From Pigmentiphaga daeguensis (lineage in GTDB: Bacteria > Pseudomonadota > Gammaproteobacteria > Burkholderiales > Burkholderiaceae_B): a stretch of 64,000 bases of DNA. Below, one piece after another: positions 33,893-43,514 of this stretch (positions are counted from its first letter, which is position 1; each line of letters starts with the position of its first letter). The notes beneath the pieces are model-generated. The model was given only the letters and a program-made list of their open reading frames with translations. It was not told the origin of the DNA and searched no databases. The DNA lies in contig NZ_BAAAEN010000003.1 in assembly GCF_039523035.1 (NCBI RefSeq), positions 124,001 through 188,000 on the forward strand, given 5' to 3'. The translations under genes were made by a program, and so were the position numbers.

Positions 33893-36025
33893 ATGCCGGC
33901 CGCTCAACCCCTCCTGCTGGAACTGTTCACCGAGGAACTCCCGCCCAAGGCGCTCAACCGCCTGGGACAGGCCTTCGCCGAAGGCATCGCCGCCGGCCTG
34001 AAGAGCCGGGGTCTGTTGGCCGAGGGCAGCACCGCCACCGCCTATGCCACGCCGCGGCGGCTGGCCGTACGCCTGTCGGCCGTGCTGCCGCAAGCAGCCG
34101 ACAGCGAATTCTCCGAAAAGCTCATGCCCGTGAGCGTGGGGCTGGACGCCACTGGCCAGCCCACCCCCGCGCTGCTGAAGAAGCTCGCGGCCAAGGGCCT
34201 GGAAGGCGTGGACGTCTCCGGGCTGGCGCGTGAGTCGGACGGCAAGAACGAACAGCTCGTGTACCGCGGCATCGCCAAGGGCGCGGCGCTGGCGCCCGCC
34301 TTGCAGGCGGCGCTGGAAGATACGCTGGGCAAGCTGCCCATCCCCAAGGTCATGAGCTACCAGTTGGCCGACGGCGTCACCACCGTCCGCTTCGTGCGCC
34401 CCGCGCACGGCCTGGTCGCGCTGCACGGCGACACGGTGGTCGACATCTCCGCGCTGGGCCTGCGCGCCGGCCGCAACACGCGCGGCCACCGCTTCCAGTC
34501 GCAGGCGACGATCGAACTGCCCTCGGCCGACGCCTACGAGGCGCTGCTGCACGAGCCGGGCCGCGTGATCGCCTCGTTCGAACAGCGTCGCGCCGCCATC
34601 GAGCGCCAGCTGCGCGACCAGGCCGCGCGCCTGCAGTCGTCGCTGGGCGACGAGGCCGACGTGGCCTCGCTGCTGGACGAGGTATGCGCGCTGGTCGAGT
34701 ACCCCACGGTCTACGTGGGCGAGTTCGAATCCGAATTCCTTGCCGTGCCCCAGGAATGCCTGATCCTGACGATGCGGCTGAACCAGAAGTACTTCCCGCT
34801 GTTCGACGCCGCCACCGGCAAGCTGACGCATCGCTTCCTGATCGTCAGCAACATGGCGCTGGCCAACCCGTCCAACATCGTCGAAGGCAACCAGCGGGTC
34901 GTGCGGCCGCGCCTGGCCGACGCGCGCTTCTTCTTCGAGACCGACAAGAAGGTGCCCCTGGCCCAGCGGGTCGAGCAACTCGCCACCGTCGTCTATCACA
35001 ACAAGCTCGGCACCCAGCTCGAACGCGCGCAGCGCGTGCGCGCGCTGGCGCGCTGGGTGGCCGGCGCGATCGGCGCCGACCCCGAACGCGCGGACCGCGC
35101 CGCCCTGCTGGCCAAGGCCGACCTCGTCACCGGCATGGTGGGCGAGTTCCCGGAACTGCAGGGCGTCATGGGCGCCTACTACGCGGCGGCGGACGGCGAA
35201 GCCCCCGACGTGGTCGAGGCCATCCGCCAGCAGTACCGCATCCGGCTGGACCGGCCCGTCGACGCCGACGGCGCCACGGCGGCCGCGCTGTTCGTGGCCG
35301 AACGCGCGGAAACGCTGCTGGGCATCTGGAGCATCGGCCTGGTGCCCACCGGCGACAAGGACCCCTACGGCCTGCGCCGCGCGGCGCTGGGACTGATCAG
35401 CGCGTTCGAGCAGCTCGATGCGGGTGGGCGCCTGCCCGCCGACGGCAGCGGACTCACGCTGGACGGCCTGCTGGCGCGGGCGGCGGAAACCTTCGCCACG
35501 CCGCCCACGGCGGCCCAGATCGACGAGGTCCGCGCCTTCGTGTTCGAACGCTACCGCAACCAGCTGGCCGGCCAGTTCGACCGTGCCGCGGTCGATGCCG
35601 TGGTCGCCGTGACGCCGCCCCTGGCCCAGGTGCCGGCGCGGGTGCGCGCGGTGGTCGCCTTCTCGGCGCTGCCCGAGGCCGCCGCGCTGGCGGCCGCCAA
35701 CAAGCGCATCGGCAACCTGCTCAAGAAGGTCGAGGGCGAACCCGGCGCGGTCGACGAAGCCCTGCTCAAGGAGCCAGCCGAACAGGCGCTGGCGCAGGCC
35801 GTGCGCACGCTGCGGCCGCAGGCCGAAGGCAAGTTCGCGCAGGGCGACTTCGGCGGCGCCCTGACGGTGCTGTCGCAGGCCCGCGAACCGGTCGACGCCT
35901 TCTTCGCCGACGTCATGGTCATGGCCGAGGATCCCGCCGTGCGGGCCAACCGCCTGGCGCTGCTGGCCGAACTGCATCGCACGATGAACCACGTGGCCGA
36001 TCTGTCCCGTTTGGCAACCGCCTGA
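33893..36025 (+). CDS. glyS: Glycyl-tRNA synthetase beta subunit
   Basis: A 710-residue beta subunit that binds tRNA-Gly and completes the alpha2-beta2 enzyme. The start LLLELFTEELPPKALNRL is the family hallmark; HD-like and anticodon-binding regions occupy the middle and the last 120 residues. It directly abuts glyQ. A GC-rich intergenic repeat begins a few bases after its stop. Confidence 0.96.
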   Translation: MPAAQPLLLELFTEELPPKALNRLGQAFAEGIAAGLKSRGLLAEGSTATAYATPRRLAVRLSAVLPQAADSEFSEKLMPVSVGLDATGQPTPALLKKLAAKGLEGVDVSGLARESDGKNEQLVYRGIAKGAALAPALQAALEDTLGKLPIPKVMSYQLADGVTTVRFVRPAHGLVALHGDTVVDISALGLRAGRNTRGHRFQSQATIELPSADAYEALLHEPGRVIASFEQRRAAIERQLRDQAARLQSSLGDEADVASLLDEVCALVEYPTVYVGEFESEFLAVPQECLILTMRLNQKYFPLFDAATGKLTHRFLIVSNMALANPSNIVEGNQRVVRPRLADARFFFETDKKVPLAQRVEQLATVVYHNKLGTQLERAQRVRALARWVAGAIGADPERADRAALLAKADLVTGMVGEFPELQGVMGAYYAAADGEAPDVVEAIRQQYRIRLDRPVDADGATAAALFVAERAETLLGIWSIGLVPTGDKDPYGLRRAALGLISAFEQLDAGGRLPADGSGLTLDGLLARAAETFATPPTAAQIDEVRAFVFERYRNQLAGQFDRAAVDAVVAVTPPLAQVPARVRAVVAFSALPEAAALAAANKRIGNLLKKVEGEPGAVDEALLKEPAEQALAQAVRTLRPQAEGKFAQGDFGGALTVLSQAREPVDAFFADVMVMAEDPAVRANRLALLAELHRTMNHVADLSRLATA

Positions 36026-36030
36026 CATGA

Positions 36031-36112
36031 TGAGCCCCCCGCTACGCGCTGACGCGCGCCCCCCAGGGGGCGACGCAGGCGGACCGGCAAAGCCGGATCC
36101 GCTGCGTCCCGG
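36031..36112 (+). repeat. GC-rich intergenic repeat, copy A
   Basis: Contains the modules shared with three other sites: CCCCGCTACGCGCTGACGCG, a C/G-rich dyad (CCCCCCAGGGGGCG) and the near-palindrome GGCGGACCGGCAAAGCCGGA followed by TCCGC. It lies between glyS and gmhB, 5 bp after the glyS stop, oriented with the gene. Confidence 0.75.
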
Positions 36113-36168
36113 ATCGAGTCGCGCTCGTTTCATGCGATGCGCATCGTGCCACACCATGGATACCTGAC

Positions 36169-36744
36169 ATGCCCACCACTCCTGCCCGCCCCAAGCTGGT
36201 GGTCCTGGACCGCGACGGCGTCATCAACCAGGACAGCCCCGACTTCGTGAAGTCGCCGGACGAGTGGATTCCGCTGCCCGGCGCGCTCGAGGCCATCGCC
36301 CGGATCAACCAGGCCGGCTATCGCGTCGTGGTCGCCACCAACCAGTCGGGCCTGGGCCGAGGCCTGTTCGATGCGGCCACGCTGAACGCGATCCACGCCA
36401 AGCTGCGGGCGTCGCTGGCCAAGCATGGCGGCGCCATCGACGCCATCTTCGTCTGTCCGCATGCGCCGGATGAAGGCTGCGACTGCCGCAAGCCGCTGCC
36501 CGGCCTGTACCGCGAAATCGCCCGGCGCTTCGAGGCCGACCTGCACGGCGTGCCCTCGGTGGGCGACTCGGCCCGCGACCTGGAAGCCGCGGCGGCCGCG
36601 GGATGCACGCCCTGGCTGGTACTGACCGGCAACGGCCCCAAGACCCTCGCCAAGGGGCAATTGCCGGCCGGCACCGTGGTCTGGAACGACCTGGGCGAGG
36701 TGGCCGACGCGCTCGAAGCCGCGGCCCAGGCCGAGGAGCACTGA
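36169..36744 (+). CDS. gmhB: D-glycero-beta-D-manno-heptose-1,7-bisphosphate 7-phosphatase
   Basis: A 191-residue HAD-family phosphatase in the ADP-heptose pathway for lipopolysaccharide core. The catalytic motif DRDGVINQD is at residues 14-22, and the zinc site is CPHAPDEGCDC (about 100-110), which separates GmhB from other HAD enzymes. VGDSARDLEAA is the metal motif. Its stop overlaps the ATG of the acyltransferase (TGATG). Confidence 0.93.
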   Translation: MPTTPARPKLVVLDRDGVINQDSPDFVKSPDEWIPLPGALEAIARINQAGYRVVVATNQSGLGRGLFDAATLNAIHAKLRASLAKHGGAIDAIFVCPHAPDEGCDCRKPLPGLYREIARRFEADLHGVPSVGDSARDLEAAAAAGCTPWLVLTGNGPKTLAKGQLPAGTVVWNDLGEVADALEAAAQAEEH

Positions 36745-37496
36745 TGCGCTGGCTCCGGTCGCTGCTGTTCTCGGTTTTCTTCATCGCCACGGTCATTCCC
36801 TACGCCATCGCCTGCGTGCTGTGGCTGCCGCTGCCCCTGCGGTGGCGCTACCGGCTCACGATAGGCTGGCCGCGCCTGATGATCTGGGGTGCCCGCTGGA
36901 TCGTCGGCATACGGTGGCGCGTCAAGGGCTGGGAAAACCTGCCCGATCAACCGGCCATCCTGCTGCCCAAGCACCAGTCGACCTGGGAAACCATGTTCCT
37001 GGCCGGCTGGATGCCGCGCGAGATCTGCTACGTGTACAAGCGCGAACTGAACTGGGTGCCGTTCTTCGGCTGGGGCCTGGCGGGGCTGCGCATGATCGCC
37101 ATCGACCGCAAGAAAGGCAGCGACGCCTTCGAGCAGGTGGTGGCGCAGGGCCGCGAGCGCCTGGCCGCGGGCCGCTGGATGGTGATGTTCCCGGAAGGCA
37201 CCCGCATCGCTCCGGGCAAGAAAGGCAAGTACAAGAGCGGCGGCGCTCGCCTGGCCGCCCGCACCGGCGCCCTGGTGGTGCCCATCGCCCACAACGCGGG
37301 CGAATGCTGGCCGCGCAAGGCCTTCGTCAAGCGCCCCGGCCTGGTCACCGTTTCCATCGGCCCGCCTATCGATCCGCAGGGCCTGACCGCCGACGAGATC
37401 AACCGCCGCGTCGAGGACTGGATCGAAGCCGAGATGCGCCAGCTCAACCCCGAGCGCTATCCGGAGGCCCGGGGCGCCGAACGCGCCGCCGGTTGA
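36744..37496 (+). CDS. 1-acylglycerol-3-phosphate O-acyltransferase (PlsC family)
   Basis: A 250-residue membrane acyltransferase for phospholipid synthesis. One or two hydrophobic helices lie in the first 35 residues. The catalytic box is KHQSTWE, an H-x4-E form of the usual H-x4-D, followed by FPEGTR and VPIAHNAGECW. The stop-start overlap with gmhB shows coupling. Several PlsC homologues usually exist per genome, so its exact substrate preference is open. Confidence 0.88.
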   Translation: MRWLRSLLFSVFFIATVIPYAIACVLWLPLPLRWRYRLTIGWPRLMIWGARWIVGIRWRVKGWENLPDQPAILLPKHQSTWETMFLAGWMPREICYVYKRELNWVPFFGWGLAGLRMIAIDRKKGSDAFEQVVAQGRERLAAGRWMVMFPEGTRIAPGKKGKYKSGGARLAARTGALVVPIAHNAGECWPRKAFVKRPGLVTVSIGPPIDPQGLTADEINRRVEDWIEAEMRQLNPERYPEARGAERAAG

Positions 37497-37501
37497 CCGC
37501 C

Positions 37502-38440
37502 ATGGCCACACGTCCCGCTACCGATCCCGGCGCGCCTCCGGCTCCGCAGCGAGAGACCGCTCCACAGTCCGCGCAGCTCGACCTGTTCGCCGAGCCTCCC
37601 CCCCAGGCCGTGGCCGCGCCCGCGGCGGCCGCGCCCGCCGTCCTCGCGCCCGCCGCGCCGGCACCCGCCTCCCCGGCCATCCAGCTGCCGCCCGGCGCGC
37701 GCTGGCACGAAGTGGTGGCCGAGGGACAGCGGATACGATTCGTCCTGCAACGCTCGCGCCGCCGCACCATAGGTTTCCTGATCGGCGACGACGGCCTGCG
37801 CGTGACGGCGCCACGCTGGGTCGGCCTGGCAGAAATCGACGGCGCGGTCCGCGAGAAGGCGCGCTGGATCCTGTCCAAGCTGCACGAGTGGCAGCAGCGC
37901 CGGGAACGGCTCGCGCTGAACCAGACGCGCTGGGAAGAAGGAGGCGACCTGCCCTACCTGGGCCGCCGCATCGTCATGCGCCTGGACGCGCAACGCGACA
38001 CCGGGCTGGCTACGGCCGACCTCGACGCGCCGACCGATGGCGACGTGCTTTGGCTGGGCCTGCCGCCCGACGCGACGGCGGCCCGCATCCGCGATACCGT
38101 CCAGGCCTGGCTGCAAGGCCGTGCCCGCGTCCTGTTCGACGTCCGCCTGCGTGACTTCCTGGCCCGCACCGGGCTTTCCATCAGCCGCTGGCGCCTGTCG
38201 TCGGCCGCCACGCGCTGGGGATCGTGCACCAGCGAGGGCAGCATCCTGCTGAACTGGCGCCTGATCCATTTCCCGGTCGACATCATCGACTACGTCATCG
38301 CGCACGAGCTGGCGCACCTGCGCGAGATGAACCATGGCCCGGGCTTCTGGGCCGAGGTCGGCCAGCTGATGCCCGGTTTCGAGAACGCCCGCGACGCCCT
38401 GCGGCGCCACGATCCAGGCAGCCTGCCGCGGTTCGACTAA
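37502..38440 (+). CDS. YgjP/SprT-like metallopeptidase domain protein
   Basis: A 312-residue protein. The first 60 residues are Pro/Ala-rich and likely disordered. The rest is the YgjP-like (DUF45) metallopeptidase domain with zinc motif HELAHLREMNHGPGFW near residue 268 and the upstream WRLSSAATRWGSC segment. No signal peptide is seen, so it should be cytoplasmic. It starts 5 bp after the acyltransferase stop. The biological role of the family is poorly known. Confidence 0.85.
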   Translation: MATRPATDPGAPPAPQRETAPQSAQLDLFAEPPPQAVAAPAAAAPAVLAPAAPAPASPAIQLPPGARWHEVVAEGQRIRFVLQRSRRRTIGFLIGDDGLRVTAPRWVGLAEIDGAVREKARWILSKLHEWQQRRERLALNQTRWEEGGDLPYLGRRIVMRLDAQRDTGLATADLDAPTDGDVLWLGLPPDATAARIRDTVQAWLQGRARVLFDVRLRDFLARTGLSISRWRLSSAATRWGSCTSEGSILLNWRLIHFPVDIIDYVIAHELAHLREMNHGPGFWAEVGQLMPGFENARDALRRHDPGSLPRFD

Positions 38441-38494
38441 GCCTGTTTACACTAAGGGGCCGGATTCCCCTTCCCACGATTAGCGAGGTCATCC

Positions 38495-38890
38495 ATGCGA
38501 CTACTCCACACCATGCTCCGGGTCGGCGACATGCAACGTTCGATCGACTTCTACACCAAGGTCCTGGGCATGCGCCTGCTGCGCAGCAAGGACTATCCCG
38601 ACGGCAAGTTCACGCTGGCCTTCGTCGGCTACCAGGACGAGAAGGACGGCGCGGTGATCGAACTCACGCACAACTGGGGCGTGGACAAGTACGACCTGGG
38701 CACCGGCTACGGCCACATCGCCGTGGCGGTCGACGATGCCTATGCCGCCTGTGACCGGGTGCGCGAACTGGGCGGCAAGGTCACGCGCGAGGCCGGCCCC
38801 ATGAAGCACGGCTCCACGGTCATCGCCTTCGTCGAGGACCCGGACGGCTACAAGATCGAGTTCATCCAGACCAACACCCACAAGGACTGA
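38495..38890 (+). CDS. gloA: Lactoylglutathione lyase (glyoxalase I)
   Basis: A 131-residue glyoxalase I that converts the methylglyoxal-glutathione hemithioacetal to S-lactoylglutathione. Metal ligands are visible as the His in LLHTMLRVGD, the Glu in VIELTHNWG, the His in GYGHIAVAVDD and the Glu in GYKIEFIQ. Length is that of the nickel-type bacterial enzymes. A possible -35-like TTTACA lies in the short gap upstream, so it may be transcribed alone. Confidence 0.95.
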   Translation: MRLLHTMLRVGDMQRSIDFYTKVLGMRLLRSKDYPDGKFTLAFVGYQDEKDGAVIELTHNWGVDKYDLGTGYGHIAVAVDDAYAACDRVRELGGKVTREAGPMKHGSTVIAFVEDPDGYKIEFIQTNTHKD

Positions 38891-38912
38891 CGCGCGGCCG
38901 CGCGGCGCGCCG

Positions 38913-40082
38913 CTATCGGCCCGCCGTGCGCAGGCGCTCCAGTTCGGCGAAAAAGCCGTCCACCTTCGCCTGCCCTTCCCGTCGCAGTGCCTCGTCGCGG
39001 CGCGCGCAGCCTTCGGCGTCCTCCAGCGCGCCCGCCTGTCCCACCTGCCGCGAGACCTCCTGCACCAGCCGGCACATGGGATGGCGGCGGCGGCCGAACG
39101 CCAGCAAGGCCTGGTCCAGCGTCCCTTCCGCCTCCAGCGACTCGGCCAGCACCACCGCATCCTCGAGCGCCATCGCACCGCCCTGCCCCATGAAGGGCGT
39201 CGAGGCATGCGCGGCATCGCCGATCAGCAGCACCCGCCCGCGGTGCCAGGGCAAGGGCGCGATCACCTCCTCCACGCCGGTGTACAGCACCTCGGCCCCC
39301 TCGCCCAGCTGATCCAGGAAGGGCGCCGCCGGCCCCCCGAACTCGGCGAAGCGCTCGCGCATCAGTGCCGGCCACGCCGCGCGCTCGTACCAGCAGTCCC
39401 GGGGTTCGAGCATGACGCCGAACAGATAGAGCTTCTCGTCGCTGATGGGCATGATGCCCAGGCGCTTGCCCGTGCCCATCATCATGATCTTGGCGTCGAG
39501 CTCCCGCGGACGATCGTGCACGCTGCGCCAGACGCCAAAGCCCGAATAGGTCGGCGCCAGCTCCGGGAATGCCTCGGCCCGTACCTGGGATCGAATGCCG
39601 TCGGCGCCGATGACCAGGTCGCAGGCGGCTCGCGTGCCGTCGGACAGGACCACGCGCACCGGACCGTCGTCCTGGGCGGACGACAGGCTGGCCAGCGTCG
39701 TGCCGAGCTTGAGCGCGATGCCCAGCTCCTGGATGCGGCCGGCCAGGATGCGATGGAGCTCGGCACGCTTGATGCCGAGGATGGCAGGCAGTCCCTCCGG
39801 CGAGGGATAGACCGTCTCGACGATGAACGAGCCGTCCGGGCCGAAATAGCGGTTGCGCCCGCCCGGCACGGCAAAACCCGCCTGCAGGATCTGCGCAAGC
39901 ACGCCGATTTCCCGCAACGCCCGCAGGCCATTGCTGTAGATGAACAGCCCGGAACTCTGGAACTGCCAGGCCTGCTGCTTTTCCACCAGGGTCACCCGCG
40001 TGCCTTGCTGCGCGAGCGCGATCGCCGCCGAGCAACCGGCGATGCCGGCGCCGACGATCAGGGCGTGGTCGATTCGAGGCAT
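38913..40082 (-). CDS. FAD-dependent aromatic monooxygenase
   Basis: A 389-residue class A flavoprotein hydroxylase. The N-terminal FAD motif is IVGAGIAGCSAAIALAQQG; the middle has GADGIRSQVR and the C-terminal part has GRVLLIGDAAHASTPFMGQGG. Such enzymes hydroxylate phenols such as salicylate or hydroxybenzoates with NAD(P)H and oxygen. ATG 40082 has GGAG upstream. It is divergent from an AraC regulator that probably controls it. The substrate is unknown. Confidence 0.88.
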   Translation of the reverse strand: MPRIDHALIVGAGIAGCSAAIALAQQGTRVTLVEKQQAWQFQSSGLFIYSNGLRALREIGVLAQILQAGFAVPGGRNRYFGPDGSFIVETVYPSPEGLPAILGIKRAELHRILAGRIQELGIALKLGTTLASLSSAQDDGPVRVVLSDGTRAACDLVIGADGIRSQVRAEAFPELAPTYSGFGVWRSVHDRPRELDAKIMMMGTGKRLGIMPISDEKLYLFGVMLEPRDCWYERAAWPALMRERFAEFGGPAAPFLDQLGEGAEVLYTGVEEVIAPLPWHRGRVLLIGDAAHASTPFMGQGGAMALEDAVVLAESLEAEGTLDQALLAFGRRRHPMCRLVQEVSRQVGQAGALEDAEGCARRDEALRREGQAKVDGFFAELERLRTAGR

Positions 40083-40209
40083 GATAATCTCCGTGTCGAT
40101 TCCATGAGTGTCGATGCCGCCGGCTCCCGCCTCAACCCTCGAGACGCCGGATCCGGGCACCAAGCGTCCGGAAATCCGCCACGCGGCGCGTCCCGACTTC
40201 CGATTCCGC

Positions 40210-41151
40210 ATGCACGCTTCCGGAGACCTTCTGAGCCGCCTGCTCGCCCACTGGCGATCCGATCGCGCGGTGACGGCCCGTTTCGCGCTGTCCGCGCCCT
40301 GGGCCTTGCGATCGGATGGCGTCGAAGGCGCGCTGATCAGGATGGCGACCGGGACTCCCTACTGGATCGCCGTCGGCCAGGACGAACCGCAAAGGATCGA
40401 GGCCGGCGACATCCTGATGCTGCCCCACGGCGACACGCATACCATCTCGTCCACTCCCGGGCTGCCCGCGCGTCCGTTCCAGCCGCTGATCGCGGCGCAC
40501 CAGATCGGCGCCCACGGCGAACGGCCCATCGTGTTCTCGCACGGCGGCGACGGCGCGGTCACGGGCATGTTCTCGCTCCACCTGTGGATGCCGGAGAGCG
40601 GCGTGGGCACGCTGGTCGATACCCTGCCCCGGCTGATCGTGATCCGCCGGAGCGAGGCGCCGATGACGGCCGCGCTGGCGCAGACGATGGAGTCGCTGGT
40701 CGACCAATCGCTGCTGCAGCCCCCGGGATGGCAGCTGGCGACGGCCCGCATGGCCGACCTGTTGCTGGCGCACATCCTGGGGGAACACCTGCGAGCCTCG
40801 GCCGAACGGGGCGCCGGCATGCTGCGCGGCATGGCGGACCAGGGCATCGCGCGCGCCATGCTGGCCATCCATGACCATCCCGGGCGCCCCTGGACCGTGG
40901 CCACGCTGGCCTCGGCCTGCCATCTCTCGCGCACGGTGTTCAGCGAACGCTTCCGGCACCTGGTGGGCATGACGCCCATGCAGTACCTGGCCTCGTACCG
41001 CATGGCCGTCGCCGCCGAGAAACTCAAGGATCCCGCCCTGACCCTGGACGACATCGCCGCCGCCGTGGGCTACGAATCGGACAAGGCGTTCGCGCGCGCT
41101 TTCCGGCGCTGGAACGGCATGACGCCCGCGGCCTACGCCCGCCGCCGCTGA
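40210..41151 (+). CDS. AraC-family regulator with cupin-type sensor domain
   Basis: A regulator of about 313 residues. The N-terminal cupin_6-like domain (DILMLPHGDTHTI) binds an effector, and the C-terminal AraC domain holds two helix-turn-helix units (TVATLASACHLSRTVFSERF and LDDIAAAVGYESDKAFARAF). ATG 40210 gives the usual family length and leaves a 127-bp promoter gap to the divergent monooxygenase; an in-frame GTG at 40108 or ATG at 40114 would extend it by about 33 residues, and none has a good ribosome site. The adjacent monooxygenase is the likely target. Confidence 0.85.
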   Translation: MHASGDLLSRLLAHWRSDRAVTARFALSAPWALRSDGVEGALIRMATGTPYWIAVGQDEPQRIEAGDILMLPHGDTHTISSTPGLPARPFQPLIAAHQIGAHGERPIVFSHGGDGAVTGMFSLHLWMPESGVGTLVDTLPRLIVIRRSEAPMTAALAQTMESLVDQSLLQPPGWQLATARMADLLLAHILGEHLRASAERGAGMLRGMADQGIARAMLAIHDHPGRPWTVATLASACHLSRTVFSERFRHLVGMTPMQYLASYRMAVAAEKLKDPALTLDDIAAAVGYESDKAFARAFRRWNGMTPAAYARRR

Positions 41152-41233
41152 CCGGCAGCCGGACGAATCGCTACAATCAGCGGGATTTGCCGCGCCTCCC
41201 GGGCCGGCGCCTTGTCCTCTACTCCTGTCGCGC

Positions 41234-42463
41234 ATGCTGAACAAACTCTGGCTGGGATTTTTCATCGCCGCGGCAGCCGCCGCCCTGGCGCGCTGGGGCA
41301 TCGCCCACGATCCGACGGTCTTCCAGGCCATGGTCGCCTCGCTGTTCGCGATGGCCAAGCTCTCGGTGGAAGTCATGGTGCTGCTGTTCGGCACCATCGC
41401 GCTGTGGCTGGGTTTCCTGAAGATCGCCGAACAGGCCGGGCTGGTCGACGCGCTGGCGCGGATCCTGGGACCGCTGTTCGCGCGGCTCATGCCCGAGGTA
41501 CCGCGCGGCCATCCCGCCATCGGCCTGATCACGCTGAACTTCGCCGCCAACGTGCTGGGCCTGGACAACGCCGCCACGCCCATCGGCCTGCGGGCGATGA
41601 AGTCGCTGCAGACGCTCAACCCCAGCGGCACCACGGCCAGCAACGCGCAGATCCTGTTCCTGGTCCTCAACGCCTCGTCGCTGACGCTGCTGCCGGTCAC
41701 CATCTTCATGTACCGCGCGCAGCAGGGCGCGGCCGACCCCACCCTGGTGTTCCTGCCCATCCTGCTGGCGACCAGCGCCTCGACGCTGGCCGGCTTCCTG
41801 TGCGTAGCCGCGGTGCAGCGCCTGCGGGTCTGGGATCCCGTGGTGCTGGCCTGGGTGGGCGGCACCGCGCTGCTGCTGGGCGGCTTCATGGCCTTCCTGT
41901 CCACGCTTTCGGTGGCGGCGCTGGGCGCGCTGTCCTCGCTGCTGGGCAACCTGACGCTGTTCGCGCTGATCCTGTTCTTCCTGGTCGTGGCCGCGATCCG
42001 CAAGGTTCCCGTCTACGAAAGCTTCATCGAGGGCGCCAAGGACGGCTTCGACGTGGCCAAGGGGTTGCTGCCCTATCTGGTCGCCATGCTGTGCGCGATC
42101 GGCGTGCTGCGGGCCTCGGGCGCGCTCGACTTCGCGCTGGACGGGCTGCGCCTGGCCATCCAGTGGCTGGGTTTCGACACCCGTTTCGTGGACGCCCTGC
42201 CCACCGCGCTGGTCAAGCCTTTCTCCGGCAGCGCGGCCCGCGCGCTGATGATAGAGACCATGCAGAACCACGGCGTGGACAGCTTCCCCGCGCTGCTGTC
42301 GGCCACCATACAGGGCAGCACCGAAACCACTTTCTACGTGGTGGCCGTGTACTTCGGCGCGGTCGGCATCCAGCGCACGCGGCATGCCGTGGGCTGCGCG
42401 CTGCTGGCCGACCTGGCCGGCGTGCTGGCCGCCATAGGCGTGTGCTACTGGTTCTTCGGCTGA
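41234..42463 (+). CDS. Fused SpmA/SpmB-like nucleoside-recognition membrane protein
   Basis: A 409-residue integral membrane protein with about ten helices. It contains two nucleoside-recognition (gate) domains in tandem: the first half resembles SpmA (PAIGLITLNFAANVLGLDNA, ATPIGLRAMK), the second SpmB (KPFSGSAARALMIETM, TIQGSTETTFYV). In spore formers these are separate maturation proteins; in non-sporulating Proteobacteria the fused form has no settled function and may be a transporter. Its last 19 bases overlap the convergent LysR gene. Confidence 0.85.
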   Translation: MLNKLWLGFFIAAAAAALARWGIAHDPTVFQAMVASLFAMAKLSVEVMVLLFGTIALWLGFLKIAEQAGLVDALARILGPLFARLMPEVPRGHPAIGLITLNFAANVLGLDNAATPIGLRAMKSLQTLNPSGTTASNAQILFLVLNASSLTLLPVTIFMYRAQQGAADPTLVFLPILLATSASTLAGFLCVAAVQRLRVWDPVVLAWVGGTALLLGGFMAFLSTLSVAALGALSSLLGNLTLFALILFFLVVAAIRKVPVYESFIEGAKDGFDVAKGLLPYLVAMLCAIGVLRASGALDFALDGLRLAIQWLGFDTRFVDALPTALVKPFSGSAARALMIETMQNHGVDSFPALLSATIQGSTETTFYVVAVYFGAVGIQRTRHAVGCALLADLAGVLAAIGVCYWFFG

Positions 42464-43383
42464 CCCGCCGGCGCGGCGATCGGCCGCGCGCCCTTGGCCT
42501 GCGCGAAGGCCCGCAGCGAATCGAGCATGAGCGCCAGCATGTGCGCCGCCGCCGGCGACAACGACCGGCCCTCGCCATGCAGCACGCCGACACGGCGCTC
42601 GATGCGCGGCGCCGCCAACGGCACGAACGCCAGGTCGTGCTCGACCGCCGGCCGCGCCAGCGTCGGCAGCACGGTAATTCCCAGGCCCGCCTTCACGGCG
42701 GCGATCAGCGACGTCCGGTTCTTGATGACCAGGTGGGGCCGTTGGAGCAGCGCCGCCACGCGATGCCCGCGCAGCGCATGGAAAGTGGTGTTCTCGATGA
42801 TGGGTTCGCCTTCCAGGATCCGCCAGGGCACCGGTCTCCCGCGCCCGGCGATGGGATGGTCGCGGCGGCAGACGACGCCGAACGTGTCCTGGGCCACGGG
42901 TATGCAGCGCAGGCCCGCGAGGTCCGCGCCCACTCCGGCGATGCCGAGCTGGGCCTCGCCGCTGGCCACCATGGGGCCGACCTGCGGCGAGGACACGTCG
43001 GCGATTTTCAGGCTGACGCCGGGATGATCCGCGGCGAACCGCCGCAGCACCCGGGGCAGCCATTCCTCCGCCAGCGACGGCATGACGGCCAGGGCGATCG
43101 ACCCCTGCTCGCCCGACGCCAGCAGGCCGACCTCGTTCTGCACGCGGTCGTGCAGCGCCACCAGCTCCCGCAGCAGCGGCAGCACGGACTCGCCCAGGGG
43201 CGTAAGGCGGGCCTGGTGCCCGTGCTCGAACAGGCTGCCGCCTACCTGGGCCTCGAGGTTCTGCATGGCCAGCGTGACCGCGGCCTGGGTGCGGTGGGTT
43301 TCCTCGGCCGCGGCCCGCAGGCTTTGCCGCGTGGCGGCGATGACGAACTGACGAAGCTGGGGGATCTTGAACGCCTCGGGCAT
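42445..43383 (-). CDS. LysR-family transcriptional regulator
   Basis: A 312-residue LysR-type regulator with an N-terminal helix-turn-helix (RQSLRAAAEETHRTQAAVTLAMQNLE) and a C-terminal effector domain. ATG 43383 was chosen; the open frame continues upstream across the AT-rich operator and is not coding there. It is divergent from a polysaccharide deacetylase and Bug-type binding protein, which it probably controls. A perfect AT-rich inverted repeat lies 31 bp upstream. The effector is unknown. Confidence 0.9.
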   Translation of the reverse strand: MPEAFKIPQLRQFVIAATRQSLRAAAEETHRTQAAVTLAMQNLEAQVGGSLFEHGHQARLTPLGESVLPLLRELVALHDRVQNEVGLLASGEQGSIALAVMPSLAEEWLPRVLRRFAADHPGVSLKIADVSSPQVGPMVASGEAQLGIAGVGADLAGLRCIPVAQDTFGVVCRRDHPIAGRGRPVPWRILEGEPIIENTTFHALRGHRVAALLQRPHLVIKNRTSLIAAVKAGLGITVLPTLARPAVEHDLAFVPLAAPRIERRVGVLHGEGRSLSPAAAHMLALMLDSLRAFAQAKGARPIAAPAGQPKNQ

Positions 43384-43413
43384 GGGGACGTGGCCGGTTT
43401 TCCAGTAAGTCTT

Positions 43414-43438
43414 AATTTTAATTAAAAAAATTAAAATT
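43414..43438. promoter_or_regulatory. AT-rich inverted repeat, probable LysR operator
   Basis: Perfect 10-bp arms AATTTTAATT and AATTAAAATT around five A, within the only strongly AT-rich patch of this area. It lies 31 bp upstream of the LysR start and 77 bp before the deacetylase start, where a shared operator would be. Confidence 0.6.
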
Positions 43439-43514
43439 GTTAAAAGCCCGGGAAGCACGGATAGTGGGCGGCATCGCCACGGCAAGACCGTGGGCAACGT
43501 CAACCGGAGACTTC

